A stretch of DNA of 64,000 bases from Grifola frondosa (taxonomy: Eukaryota; Basidiomycota; Agaricomycetes; Polyporales; Grifolaceae): contig LUGG01000001.1 in assembly GCA_001683735.1 (NCBI GenBank), positions 868,001 to 932,000 of the forward strand, read 5' to 3'. Position 1 is the first letter of the stretch. Every line of letters begins with the position of its first letter. This document shows positions 12,355 to 22,633 of this stretch, piece by piece. The notes under the pieces were generated by a model that was not told where the DNA came from, did not search any database, and saw only the letters and a program-made list of their open reading frames with translations. The position numbers were made by a program, and so were the translations under genes.

Positions 12355-13558
12355 TCACAGCCGCGTCACACACCAAATCATGACCCAGAAACGCCCGCCG
12401 TTGACCGGCTGGAGGTCATTCCTCTCCATCTCCTTCAGTATCGCGTCGACCTTCACAGTGCCCTTCGCGAACACCTGGCCATCCCACATCTCCGTCCAGC
12501 TCTCAGGGTTGTGGCAGAACATGGGCTTCCCGTGCGAGTTTGGCACGCCCGCCTCCACCCTGAAGCCCTTCTCTGGACGGCTGCTCTGCAGCCCGAAGAT
12601 GATCGAGCCGGGCTCCGGGGAGAGGAGGCCCGCGAGGTTACGCGCGAGCTGCAGTTGTTGCTCCTCGTCGAACAGATGGAAGACCGCGGAGATGTGGATC
12701 GCGGAGACGTGGCCGCGAAGCGGGTTGAGGGAAGTCAGAGTCGACAAGGTAGGCACAGGTGTCTCAGGCGGCGAATAGAATGGCGGAACGGCCTCCAGGT
12801 GGGCCGGATTGAATGCATCCCCGGCGATGAAGGGCACTGGGAACGTTTCCTTGGTGGAGAGGAACAACTTGTGTCCGAGGTCCCACAATTCTATAGGGGA
12901 TTGTGAAATCCTGCCCAACGTCCGAGGGAGATTACATGCCTTGGTGAATATCAGTTGTGATAACGCTCTGTATGGGGAAACCATCGGCAATAGCCTTTCT
13001 GACATCATTGCCAACTGTATCGGATCGATGCTTAGCCCGACATTTACTCCCACTTGTGTGAGAATCAAACTTACAGCAACATCCAACGTCGAGGAGGATG
13101 GCTCCTTCGCGTTCCCGACCAAGTCTCAGAAGCTGGTTATAACCCGGTACACGGGGACAGCTTCACCCTGTGTGAACGAATAGATGTCACGCTAGAGATA
13201 GTTACTATGATTTATTGGTGATTGGACGCACCTTAGGAACGTGAACCGGCGAATACAAGGGTATGGATGCACCTACAAATAGATACGGTCATCAGCACAT
13301 ACTTTACTTAGCGCAGAAGGGTGACTATCAACCCACCGCATATGCTTCCTCCTGAACAGTCAGAATATGTTTTTTCAAAGCCTCAGCATCTTGAATGCCT
13401 GCGATCGATCCGACGAAAGCAAGATCCTCGTCGGTGATAGATGTGTATGCAAATGATGCGCCTAGCTGGGAATCCCCTGACTTCCCACTCAATTCCGGAG
13501 GCGCTTCGGTCGAGTCCTGGGTCTTCATATCAACTGTCGTCATGAGCTTGGATGACAA
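12355..13558 (-). CDS. SAM-dependent methyltransferase, array copy A
   Basis: First of four homologous class I methyltransferase genes. Five exons. Exon 1 (from 13558) is the most divergent N-terminus of the four, with LAFVGSIAGIQDAEALKKHI where the others have LEFMKSQTGIQ. Motif I reads ILLDVGCC, followed after an intron by FGNDVRKAI-type sequence (GNDVRKAIADGFPIQS) and an acidic motif (TTDIHQ). The large last exon carries LGHKLFLSTKETFPVPFIAG, SLNPLRGHVSAIHISAVFHL and ends FWVMIWCVTRL. Two oddities: intron 4 (12939-12891) needs a GC donor (gcatgt), and exon 3 is out of frame by two bases between VKLSP and YNQLLRLGRERE. The missing bases fit single losses in the runs at 13143-13145 and 13153-13156 (plus strand). 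Substrate unknown; it resembles small fungal natural-product methyltransferases. Confidence 0.78.
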
Positions 13559-14406
13559 GGGAGATAGCCCGATGTGGTATGGGAGGGGGAGGGGGAGCCT
13601 GGGGAGGGGGGAAGTCGCCGGTTGGCGTTCGATTTATATAACAAGGGCATTTCCCTGGCACGAAGTTCTGAGGTGTGTTTGCATCCAATTCGCAATATCA
13701 GAATCGGACCACAAAAATCCGGCCTATAGGTGGCATTATGTGCATCGACCGCAGAACGTCTCGCTGACAGCGACTTCGCTTCTATGAATGCTGGTCCTCG
13801 CGGAGCGCTAACAGCTGGCCTAAGAACTCAACCAGCTCATGGCGTAGTGAGAATACGCCCCTTACGTTGTTTTGTAGGATATCCCATCCAAAGATTAGGC
13901 ATGACACGTAGCCTCCAGTCTAAAGGGGATAGTTTTCCATGCTCCTTATCCAATTCATCTATCTTGAGAAAAAGTCGAACGACCGAGAATGAATCTGAAT
14001 TCGCCCATTGGTCGCTTGCTGGCCTGTCGGAGAGTTTCCGCGGGGTGACGCCTACAAAGAAACACGGGAAAGTCGTAAAGAGACGCTCGGATGCAGCCGC
14101 AATGCATCTAAATGGCGAGATTGTGGATCATTTGAAGGATCAACTAGGACCCGGGTGAAATGTTTCCAGATAAAGATATAGGGCCTATCGTGAATGGTTT
14201 GTTCTCTTACTTAAGTTGGACCTTTTGCCGTCGGGAAGTTAAAGAAATTGCTCCACAAATCAACGTCTTGCGAAAGTATATCTATCACATATCTTACAGT
14301 ATCTTCATCTATTCTGCATTGCGCCTTACCTGGCGATATTAAGTGTGCATTTGAAATACGAGACCAGAAAAACATACCTCAAATATATGCCCGGCCGCAC
14401 CTGGTA
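13559..14406. other. Spacer between methyltransferase copies A and B
   Basis: 848 bases. A 142-codon plus frame (13730-14158) is present but has no recognisable motif, and nothing like it is seen in the matching spacer between copies C and D. Near 13574-13620 there is a purine-rich run (repeated gggagg) directly upstream of copy A, possibly promoter-proximal. Confidence 0.4.
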
Positions 14407-15539
14407 CTATAACCTCATCACAGACCACGCCATAAGCCAGAATCGTGAATTCTCAGCATGAGGTATATCGTCCCGCTCCACTTCGTAGAGCTTCGCCTCA
14501 ACCTTCACGGTCCCTTTCTTGAAGACCTGCTCTTCCCAGAGCTCGATCCAGCTCTCCGGGGAGTGGCAGAACATTTGTACACCCCTCCAATTGGAACCCA
14601 GCGCCTCCACTCGATAACCTTTCTCAGGTCGACCGCCGTGCGCGCCCAGTATGATGGAACCGGGTTCAGGAGACAGCAGGCCGGCCAGTGCCTTCGCGAG
14701 ATGGAGCTGTTTAGCCTCATCAAAAAGGTGAAAGAATGAGGATGCGTGGATCGCGGAGACGTGGCCACGAAGGGGATTCAGAGACGTGAGTTCCGACAAC
14801 TTGGGAACGGGAGTGTGTGGAGGCGAGTAGAATGGAGGGACGATCTCCAAGTGATCAGGGTTGAACGCGTCTCCTGCGACGAAGGGGACTGGGAATGTAT
14901 CTGGCGTAGAATTGAACAACTTATGACCTGCCTCCCAGAATCCTGAACATATCCAAATTCAATTGTAAATGAGACCGACGGTAGTACAACTAAGTACTTA
15001 CCGGGATGCAGGTCAGAAGCGACGACATTCTGTATGGGGAATCCGTCGCGCAATTGCCTTTCGAACATCATTCCCAACTGCTCAGCGCATCAATAACAAT
15101 ATGGGATTAAGATGCGCGTGCTATGCTTACAGCAACAACCAATATCAAGGAATATGGCATTGGCACGTTCCTTACCAATTTTCAGCAGTTGCTCATATGC
15201 CGGAGTCAGACGGGCTAGCTTCAATCTGAGGATCTCAATTACAGCTCAGTACACCGGCTTGGGGAGGAGGACAGTGGACGTACTTCGTGAACGAGAACCG
15301 ACGGATACAAGGATACGGGAAGACCTGCAGTGATGGTTTGTATCATCCAAACTATGATAACGGAGTCGACTTACTGCGTAGGCTTGCGCTTGAGCTGCCA
15401 GGATGTGCTCCTTCAGTGCATTCTCATCCTGGATCCCGGTCTGGGACTTCATGAATTCCAGCTCCTTCTCATCAAGAGAATAAAATGACTCGTCCAAAGG
15501 CGCGGGTACCCGAGGGATAGTAGGAACCTCGTCTGCCAT
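14407..15539 (-). CDS. SAM-dependent methyltransferase, array copy B
   Basis: Same five-exon structure as its neighbours. Exon 1 gives MADEVPTIPRVPAPLDESFY then SLDEKELEFMKSQTGIQDEN; exon 2 (FPYPCIRRFSFT) and exon 3 (KLKLARLTPAYEQLLKIGKE, then AIFLDIGCC, motif I) splice cleanly. Exon 4 begins FGNDVRKAIA but needs one base removed at about 15046-15052 (gcgcgac against gcNgac in the other copies) to continue DGFPIQNVVASDLHPG. Exon 5 (FWEAGHKLFNSTPDTFPVPF to WLMAWSVMRL) is fully open. No transit or signal peptide is apparent, so it is likely cytosolic. With the base corrected the product is about 280 residues, normal for the family. The extra base may be assembly error. Confidence 0.8.
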
Positions 15540-15694
15540 TGTGGAAGGTTAGGGGAAGGGCTGCAGGTGGGACCGGTATTTATGTAGTCAGAAAGTACCA
15601 ACGTGTACCATCTGACAAACAAATGGTCCGAAAATACGGCCGGTCTCAAAGTACAAACCTGCAATTACTTGCCGATCCCACGCATATGCCTATG

Positions 15695-16083
15695 TACGGT
15701 GCACGAGCTGTGTCAGGACCGATTTTGGATTGAGAATTTAAAATCCCCATCAACTCTTAATTTCCGACCGGCGTCTATCAAATTCTGATATCATAACTGA
15801 AATTACATGCCGAAACTATATGGAACCCCTCCCCCCATGGTGTCGGCGACGACCCCTCACTTTTATTCACCGTTTTGTACCTATTTACATCCTTCAGTAT
15901 CAAGAGAAAATATCTTCCGCGAGGACCCTATTTTTCTTGATTTACAGCACTAGCATAGCTCCATGGCTCCGTCCTCTCTCCATTCGGCGCCGGCCAGATA
16001 CCGACCGGCATCTCTACAGGTACGGTGCACGAGCTGTGTCAGGACCGATTTTGGATTTAGAATTTAAAATCCACACTCAACTC
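15695..16083. repeat. Repeat unit copy 1 (321-base unit plus terminal fragment)
   Basis: Bases 15695-16015 (plus acagg to 16020) are identical to 18915-19235, 3.2 kb away in the same orientation. Both begin tacggtgcacgagctgtgtc. Immediately after copy 1, at 16021, the same terminus starts again for about 63 bases in a variant form (..gatttagaatttaaaatcc..) that matches, inverted, the right end of the foldback structure at 19612-19674. So this is at least a partial tandem of one repeat family. It has no coding capacity, and neither LTR nor TIR structure could be closed. Confidence 0.75.
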
Positions 16084-16260
16084 TCATCAGCAAAAAGTCG
16101 CCCATACGATAACTCAGGCAAGTGCTTACCAGCATTCCCCAATCCGGCAGTCGACGCCATGAGGCTACCGGACGTTGCGCGCTTGCCGGAGCTTACCAGC
16201 GACTGGCGGAGTCCGCTGTGTAGCATACGAGCAACTGTAAGAATATGCATACTATATAAA

Positions 16261-16372
16261 TTCCTGTAATATATTTTATTCCGCTGCATTCACTCTGTAG
16301 AGTTCCTGTAATATATTTTATTCCACTCGATTCGCTCTGTAGAGTTCCGGTGATACATTTTATTTCACTCCG
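16261..16372. repeat. 42-base tandem repeat, about 2.7 units
   Basis: Units start at 16261, 16303 and 16345 with ttcc(t/g)gt(a/g)at(a/t) and share atattttattcc and ctctgtagag. The third unit has diverged and is cut short just before the 218-base TIR element. Confidence 0.75.
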
Positions 16373-16382
16373 TGAGTCCAAC

Positions 16383-16600
16383 ATCAGCAAAAGTCAAATT
16401 TTCCTTTGAGTTACTTTTTGTTACTTAAAGTACTTATTTAAGAAAATTAAGAACAAAAAGCAACAAAAGGAGGGCTCGATTCTTTTTTTACTTAAAAACC
16501 GTCCAAAAAAGGCAATTTTCTACGTTGATAAGGAAGAAAAGAATCGAAAAGAACCGATAAGAGCCCAAAGAGTGGTAAGGAAAATTCGAGTTTTGCTGAT
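16383..16600. mobile_element. 218-base MITE-like element, copy 1
   Basis: Starts atcagcaaaagtcaaatttt and ends with the inverted form aaaattcgagttttgctgat, giving imperfect terminal inverted repeats of about 24 bases. If the outer AT belongs to the target site, the TIR is cagcaaaa and the duplication AT. AT-rich, non-coding, and present again at 20328-20545 with the same length and no difference I could see. Size, TIRs and lack of coding capacity fit a miniature inverted-repeat element. Confidence 0.85.
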
Positions 16601-18538
16601 GAAGTTCACTGCTCGGAAATGCTATACATTGAAATACACAAATACACATACTTACAATGCTGTGAAACCCTTTAGCTCATCCTCTCCCATCCTCTCTGTC
16701 CTCATCTTTCAGCTCTTCCTCTGGTTCATCCTCATCATCTTTGTCCTCATCCATGCCTCATCTGTGTCCTCGTCTATCTCATCCATACCGTCGGCCTCTT
16801 CCCCAGGACCACCCCCGTTGCCGCACGACACACCTGTGAAGAAGATGTGCGTGAATTCGCGGAACGCACCGGGGACGACCTGCGTTGCGTCGGGGATCGC
16901 GAGCAGATGTTGTCGAGGACCGCATGCTCGGACTGCTCCCAGTACGGCCCGAGCGACGTCGCGGGGTCCGCGCCCTACATATATGCATAGATGAGCGACG
17001 TCGCGATGGGTAATGCGACAGGTGGAATTCCGAGTATCCCTGCGAGCGGACGTTAGACACGGCAGCAAGTGGAAATGGGGGTGCACTCACCCACACTGTG
17101 CGTGACCGTCCCGCCGCTTCGGGTCAGAACTTCGCCCGGTCAAACCAGTGCGCCACTTGCGCTACGTGTGTGGCACCATCAGCTTCAGAGAACATGAGAT
17201 GAGCAGCACTGATGCCAGTGCAGGTGCAGGCGGCGATCGCGGTGGGGAGCCACAAATGTTGAATTGACGATGTTGATCCCGTCAGCACATTTCTTGCTCT
17301 GGGGCGTTGGTTCCTGGAGCGAAAGCTCTTCGCAGTGTGCAACATCAGCGAAAGGTGTCGACAAGGCATCTGCATGAACGTATACGTCACCTCTGCTTGT
17401 TTTGATGGTCACGCGAGGTACCCCAGCAGGACGTGCCCAAGTGCAACGCCGAATACGTCGAACACCCAGTACCCAAGCCCCGTGCACGCCAGCGAGCCCA
17501 CTTGTTCCCCGGCGACCCACAACCGCCTATGCGAGAACGACGAGATGGGCGCCCACGGGCTGAGGGGCACGGGTGTGTGCAGGTCTCTGAGCTCCAGGAA
17601 AGAGAAGAAATTGTAGGAGAGCGAGTGCTTGTGGTGATGTCTGCGGCGCAATGTCGCACCGGACAACATCGCAGGCATGGGATGGTCCACCATTGTGCCA
17701 AGTGCGGGGGCAACGCGAAGTGGTGGCATCGGGGGGCGGGCGAACATATGTTGTGGCCACTTTGGGACTTAGTAGCGGAGTTTAAACCATACGTACAAAG
17801 AGCGCGACATGTCTTCGTCATGTCTCCACATCTCTTGACTCTGTACTATCTCATCCTCTTATTTCTGCCTGCTTGTTGAAGCCCAGTGGAAGTCCTATGT
17901 TCTTACGGTGAGTATAAATTTACCATTTGTTGTGTCAATATTTCTTACTATGTTGTCTTAGACTTGCCGGAGCTCAGAGGTCTGAAGGTGAGTATATGCA
18001 CATTCTCATGGCACTTTTACTGACTATTATACCCTCACAGATATTACCCACCGGAGGCTAGTACTTGTCGTGCACAGGGGAGGCAGGGTTAGTTTACAGG
18101 ATAGGATTTATTTAGTCACTATGCTGTGTGCATGTATCTATATTATTAGTTGTATTTACTGAATAAATGAATAGTGTTACCCGGACAGTTCTCATCGGAG
18201 GTCTGAGGTGCAAAGGGTATCGGAGCTGGCCATATCTTATCGTAGCTGTATACTGAGCTGACCGTATCTTACCGTCACTGGCCGCATGCCCATACTGAGC
18301 TGCCCGTACTTTATCGCAGCTTGCCGTGGCTTGCAATTTGCTGGCATGGAGCTGGCTGTACCTGATCGGACCAGCACCGGGCGCTTGGCAGGTCCGGTAA
18401 GGGCTGCCGTTCTGGGAAGACTTGGCAGTAGGGAGGGGATCGGTGCAAGCAACCCCAGTTTCGGGGTTAGAATATATTCAACGGTGAGTCCTGTATTCTA
18501 CTATATTCTACTTCGGGCAGGGCGACTTTTCACTGATG
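16601..18538. other. Unassigned, possible gene remnants inside the repeat island
   Basis: No intact gene. Minus-strand frames at 16709-17086 (acidic Asp/Glu-rich end) and 17409-17747 (hydrophobic stretch GYWVFDVFGVALGHVLLGYL) look more gene-like than background and could be fragments of a decayed membrane-protein gene, but I could not join them. Around 17900-18060 there are several good splice-like donors and acceptors with no coding frame. Degenerate short repeats (tatcttaccgt/gagctg) occur at 18220-18340. Confidence 0.35.
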
Positions 18539-19674
18539 CTTCATTTCCGACTGGCGTCTATTAAATTAACCTCCCGAAACGTCCTTACGTAATCCCCCGG
18601 CAACATCCCGCACCTTTTCTTCATCGTTTCTGACAGTGAGCTCCGACTTGGATATTTTGAAATCCTAGTGTTCATAGTTTATTTAGCTTACAAAACTTCT
18701 ATTTTGATGCATGATAGGACTCAAACAATTTATAGTACCTAGCATAACAAAAAATGACATTAGAATAACATAACGTTCTTGTTACTAACAGTTACTTAGC
18801 GTTGAAAGGGCGCTTAAGAGACGGAAACTAAGTTCTCACGCTCAACTCGCACATCACAGAAATAATCTTATCTCCGTCGGCTCCGGACGGCATCGGACGG
18901 AGCCGTATCCCTGTTACGGTGCACGAGCTGTGTCAGGACCGATTTTGGATTGAGAATTTAAAATCCCCATCAACTCTTAATTTCCGACCGGCGTCTATCA
19001 AATTCTGATATCATAACTGAAATTACATGCCGAAACTATATGGAACCCCTCCCCCCATGGTGTCGGCGACGACCCCTCACTTTTATTCACCGTTTTGTAC
19101 CTATTTACATCCTTCAGTATCAAGAGAAAATATCTTCCGCGAGGACCCTATTTTTCTTGATTTACAGCACTAGCATAGCTCCATGGCTCCGTCCTCTCTC
19201 CATTCGGCGCCGGCCAGATACCGACCGGCATCTCTACAGGGATACGGCTCCGTCCGATGCCGTCCGGAGCCGACGGAGATAAGATTATTTCTGTGATGTG
19301 CGAGTTGAGCGTGAGAACTTAGTTTCCGTCTCTTAAGCGCCCTTTCAACGCTAAGTAACTGTTAGTAACAAGAACCTTATGTTATTCTAATGTCATTTTT
19401 TGTTATGCTAGGTACTATAAATTGTTTGAGTCCTATCATGCATCAAAATAGAAGTTTTGTAAGCTAAATAAACTATGAACACTAGGATTTCAAAATATCC
19501 AAGTCGGAGCTCACTGTCAGAAACGATGAAGAAAAGGTGCGGGATGTTGCCGGGGGATTACGTAAGGACGTTTCGGGAGGTTAATTTAATAGACGCCAGT
19601 CGGAAATGAAGAGTTGAGTGTGGATTTTAAATTCTAAATCCAAAATCGGTCCTGACACAGCTCGTGCACCGTAC
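18539..19674. mobile_element. 1.1-kb foldback (large inverted repeat) element
   Basis: Two arms of 376 bases, 18539-18914 and 19236-19611, are near-perfect reverse complements (I saw one transposed pair, aacgttc against aacctt). They flank the 321-base unit 18915-19235, which also occurs at 15695-16015. The right arm continues to 19674 and ends in the inverted terminus ..gacacagctcgtgcaccgta; the corresponding 63 bases are missing at the left end. No coding capacity. The layout suggests one element of the tacggtgcac family inserted between, or rearranged with, inverted copies of a relative. Such a palindrome could also be an assembly artefact. Confidence 0.75.
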
Positions 19675-20327
19675 TATGCGGGTACAAATACGGTCCCGCA
19701 GGATCACATTTCTGAGTCACAACGTATGAACCCCATGATCATCCCGGTTGAATGCGCAGCATATCTATACGAGAGTGAGCGTTGAAATTGGCACGATACA
19801 GAGGCGCAGTGCGCAAGAGTGCCGCGGGAAGCAAGCCACGCCGGCAGCTCAGCGGCAGCAGCTGGCGCAAAAGTTCGAGAACGTTGAACCAGGCTCACCA
19901 TAATGAATGCCTTACTCACTCTCAAGACATCCTTGTCTTCAACATATCGAGCAACACACCTTCTGTCAGAATCGACAGTCTGAAGTACGTATGAAGATGC
20001 TTCTAGATGCTTTCACAGTCAAAGGGCAAGAGTGGCGCACAAATCCAATACTAGACCCGGGGTCGATAAAGTCAATTAAGGATTTTCGGTCGACCCCCCC
20101 CGACCCCCCCTGGGAAAATACCATATATAGTAGTGATAATGCATGATTTGTAACTTCCGTAAAACATAAGTGCTCAAAATGAAAATATGTTTTTTATTTT
20201 TATCTATGGGCACATTTTCGGACAAGCTTCCACATGTGACTGTCTTTTCCACCTCAGTCTCCGGCAAGTCTCTGAGTTTGCGAGAAGGAAGCAAGAGTAT
20301 CAAGTCAAGTATTCTCTCTTCCAGTGC

Positions 20328-20545
20328 ATCAGCAAAAGTCAAATTTTCCTTTGAGTTACTTTTTGTTACTTAAAGTACTTATTTAAGAAAATTAAGAACA
20401 AAAAGCAACAAAAGGAGGGCTCGATTCTTTTTTTACTTAAAAACCGTCCAAAAAAGGCAATTTTCTACGTTGATAAGGAAGAAAAGAATCGAAAAGAACC
20501 GATAAGAGCCCAAAGAGTGGTAAGGAAAATTCGAGTTTTGCTGAT
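20328..20545. mobile_element. 218-base MITE-like element, copy 2
   Basis: Same length, orientation and sequence as 16383-16600, with the same atcagcaaaa...ttttgctgat ends. Flanks differ (gtgc on the left, gact on the right), which shows an independent insertion rather than duplication of a larger block. Confidence 0.85.
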
Positions 20546-21051
20546 GACTGTGTCCTCTAGTATCTATATCATCAAGAGATTGGTCTTCAATGAGAGGTGC
20601 TTGGGAGGAACAGAATTTAGCTTTATCATATACATGATAATATATTATTGATGGTCTATATAAGGTTTTATTCTGTTTTGAAGCCACCTCCAACAAGTCA
20701 TTTTAGACTCGAGGACCCCCCCTCCCCCACCCCCGGTCTGGGCGCTTATTTGCGCGCCACTCTTGTCAAAGGGTGTCGTCAACAGGCATGCACTGAGTTC
20801 CGGTTGCTTAAAATGGAGCCAGATATCATTTAGCAAAGGTACGTACGAACCTCCCGCAGAGACATGTTTATGACATATTATCTCGCACATGTGTTCTCAG
20901 CTTCTTTACTGCGCAGACGAGGTCTTTCTGAAACCTAGAATCCAATTCTGTCGTGAGGACATACTGCATCATGATGTTCAAGATGTTAGATGCAAATGCG
21001 CCACCTCTGAGTTGGCACTGAATCTCCCGGCCGCCGTGCTTGCTGTACAAA
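20546..21051. other. Spacer before methyltransferase copy C
   Basis: No gene recognised. Contains a homopolymer-rich patch (ccccccctcccccaccccc-like, about 20715-20735) and short frames only. It covers the 3' flank of copy C. Confidence 0.4.
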
Positions 21052-22200
21052 TCATAGCCTAGTCACGGACCACATCATAAACCAGAACCGCGCGTTCGCA
21101 ACGTGAGGCATATCGTTCCGATCTACTTCATATAGCTTCGCCTCCACTTTCACGGTCCCCTTCTCGAAAACCTGCCCATCCCAGAGCTCGGTCCAGCTCT
21201 CTGGTGAGTGACAGAACATTTGCTTTCCCCGCCAGTTGAGACTCAACATCTCCGCTCGAAAGCCTTTCTCAGGCCGAGCGCCGTGCGAGCCCAGTATGAT
21301 AGAACCTGGTTCAGGAGACAGCAGGCCGGCCAGCGCCTTCGCAAGGTACAGCTGCTCAGACTCTTCGAAGAGATGGAAGAATGAAGATGCGTGGATCGCG
21401 GAGACGCGGCCATGAAGGGGGTTCAAAGATGTGAGTTCCGACAACTTGGGGGCGGGAGTGTCTGGTGGCGAGTGAAATAGAGGGACGACCTCCAAGTGGG
21501 CAGGATCGAATGCGTCTCCAGCTACGAACGGAACTGGGAACGTCTCCGACGTGGAGTTGAACAATTTATGCCCCAACTCCCAATAATCTGGCGATCGAAT
21601 CCGAAGTCAACTGTAGTATAAATCTGCAATACAAATGGACTTACCCCGACGCAGGTCGGAAGCAACGATGTTCTGTATAGGGAACCCATCTGCAATTGCC
21701 TTCCTAATGTCGTTCCCAACTTCCCAGTGCGTTAATAAATTACATGAGATTGAGATACATGGGCTTTACTCACAGCAGCATCCAATATCTAGGAATATGG
21801 CATTGTGGCGCTCTTTACCGATTTTCAACAATTGCTCGTATCCAGGAGTCACACGGGCTAGTGTCAACCTGAGGAGGCTTTCTATAGCATCGAGCTGGGA
21901 GAAGGTAGCGTACGCACTTCGTGAACAATAAACGACGAATGCAGGGGTAAGGGTAAATCTGTGGTGAGGATCAGGGATCATTCGAACTTAGGTCCGTTAA
22001 ATTAAGACGTTCGCAGAGTCGACTTACCACATATGCGCCTGCTTGGGCTTTCAAAATGTGCTTCTTCAGCGCGATCTCATCCTGAATCCCAGTCTGGGAT
22101 TTCATAAACTCCAACTCCTTCTCATCAAGAGAGTAAAATGACTCGTCCAAAGGCATGGGGGCTTGACTCGGAGGGAAGTACCAGTAGCTTTATCTCCCAT
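21052..22200 (-). CDS. SAM-dependent methyltransferase, array copy C
   Basis: The best-preserved catalytic body of the four. From exon 2 on, all splices work: YPYPCIRR-type exon, LTLARVTPGYEQLLKIGKER, motif I FLDIGCC joined to FGNDIRKAIADGFPIQN, then IVASDLRRG and YWELGHKLFNSTSETFPVPF, and a complete end FWFMMWSVTRL. At the 5' end the upstream ATG (22200, MGDKATGTSLRVKPP) is one base out of frame with PLDESFYSLDEKELEF. One more C in the run at 22157-22161 joins them and aligns with copy B. Otherwise translation must start at the internal Met at 22156, and the product would lack about 15 residues. In the divergent Asp-containing motif, LRRG replaces LHPG of copies B and D. Confidence 0.82.
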
Positions 22201-22633
22201 AGCAGCTGAAACTTGGGGGAAGGGGATCTGGTAGGACCTATATACCCACGCAGTCAGAGTTATTAGCGTCCTGCGGTGAGAAACTCTTGTCTCAAGTGGG
22301 ATAACTATTAATACTTGTCAAACATCTTTCCAGACACGGAAAGCCGTTCGAACATATTCCAGAATAATGGAGAGGGTAGATATTGGTCAAGTAGGTCGCG
22401 AACCTGTTGCACGGAAATATTGCGTATTTATCTTACATTGAATTCCTTTCACGCCGCTGTAGTTCCCTCCGAAGCACCACCTCTACAGGCTCCTGCGGCA
22501 ATCAGCTCAATGATTATCTCTCTGAGAAATGGAGATGAGAATTGCGTACCTTGATCATGCACCATGGACAGCGATAATCCATTTTCTCACAACCTTGTAA
22601 TAGACCAAACTAAGAAAGAAGACCGGATACCCT
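22201..22633. other. Spacer between methyltransferase copies D and C
   Basis: 433 bases upstream of copy C and downstream of copy D. Only a 79-codon frame (22315-22554) with no recognisable content. Presumably holds the copy C promoter. Confidence 0.4.

Noticed and set aside
13730..14158. 142-codon ORF in the A/B methyltransferase spacer
   Set aside because: Not present in the C/D spacer and no recognisable protein features.
15695..16020. 321-base unit as a solo LTR
   Set aside because: The two copies share no TG...CA borders and no target duplication, and no retrotransposon domains are nearby.
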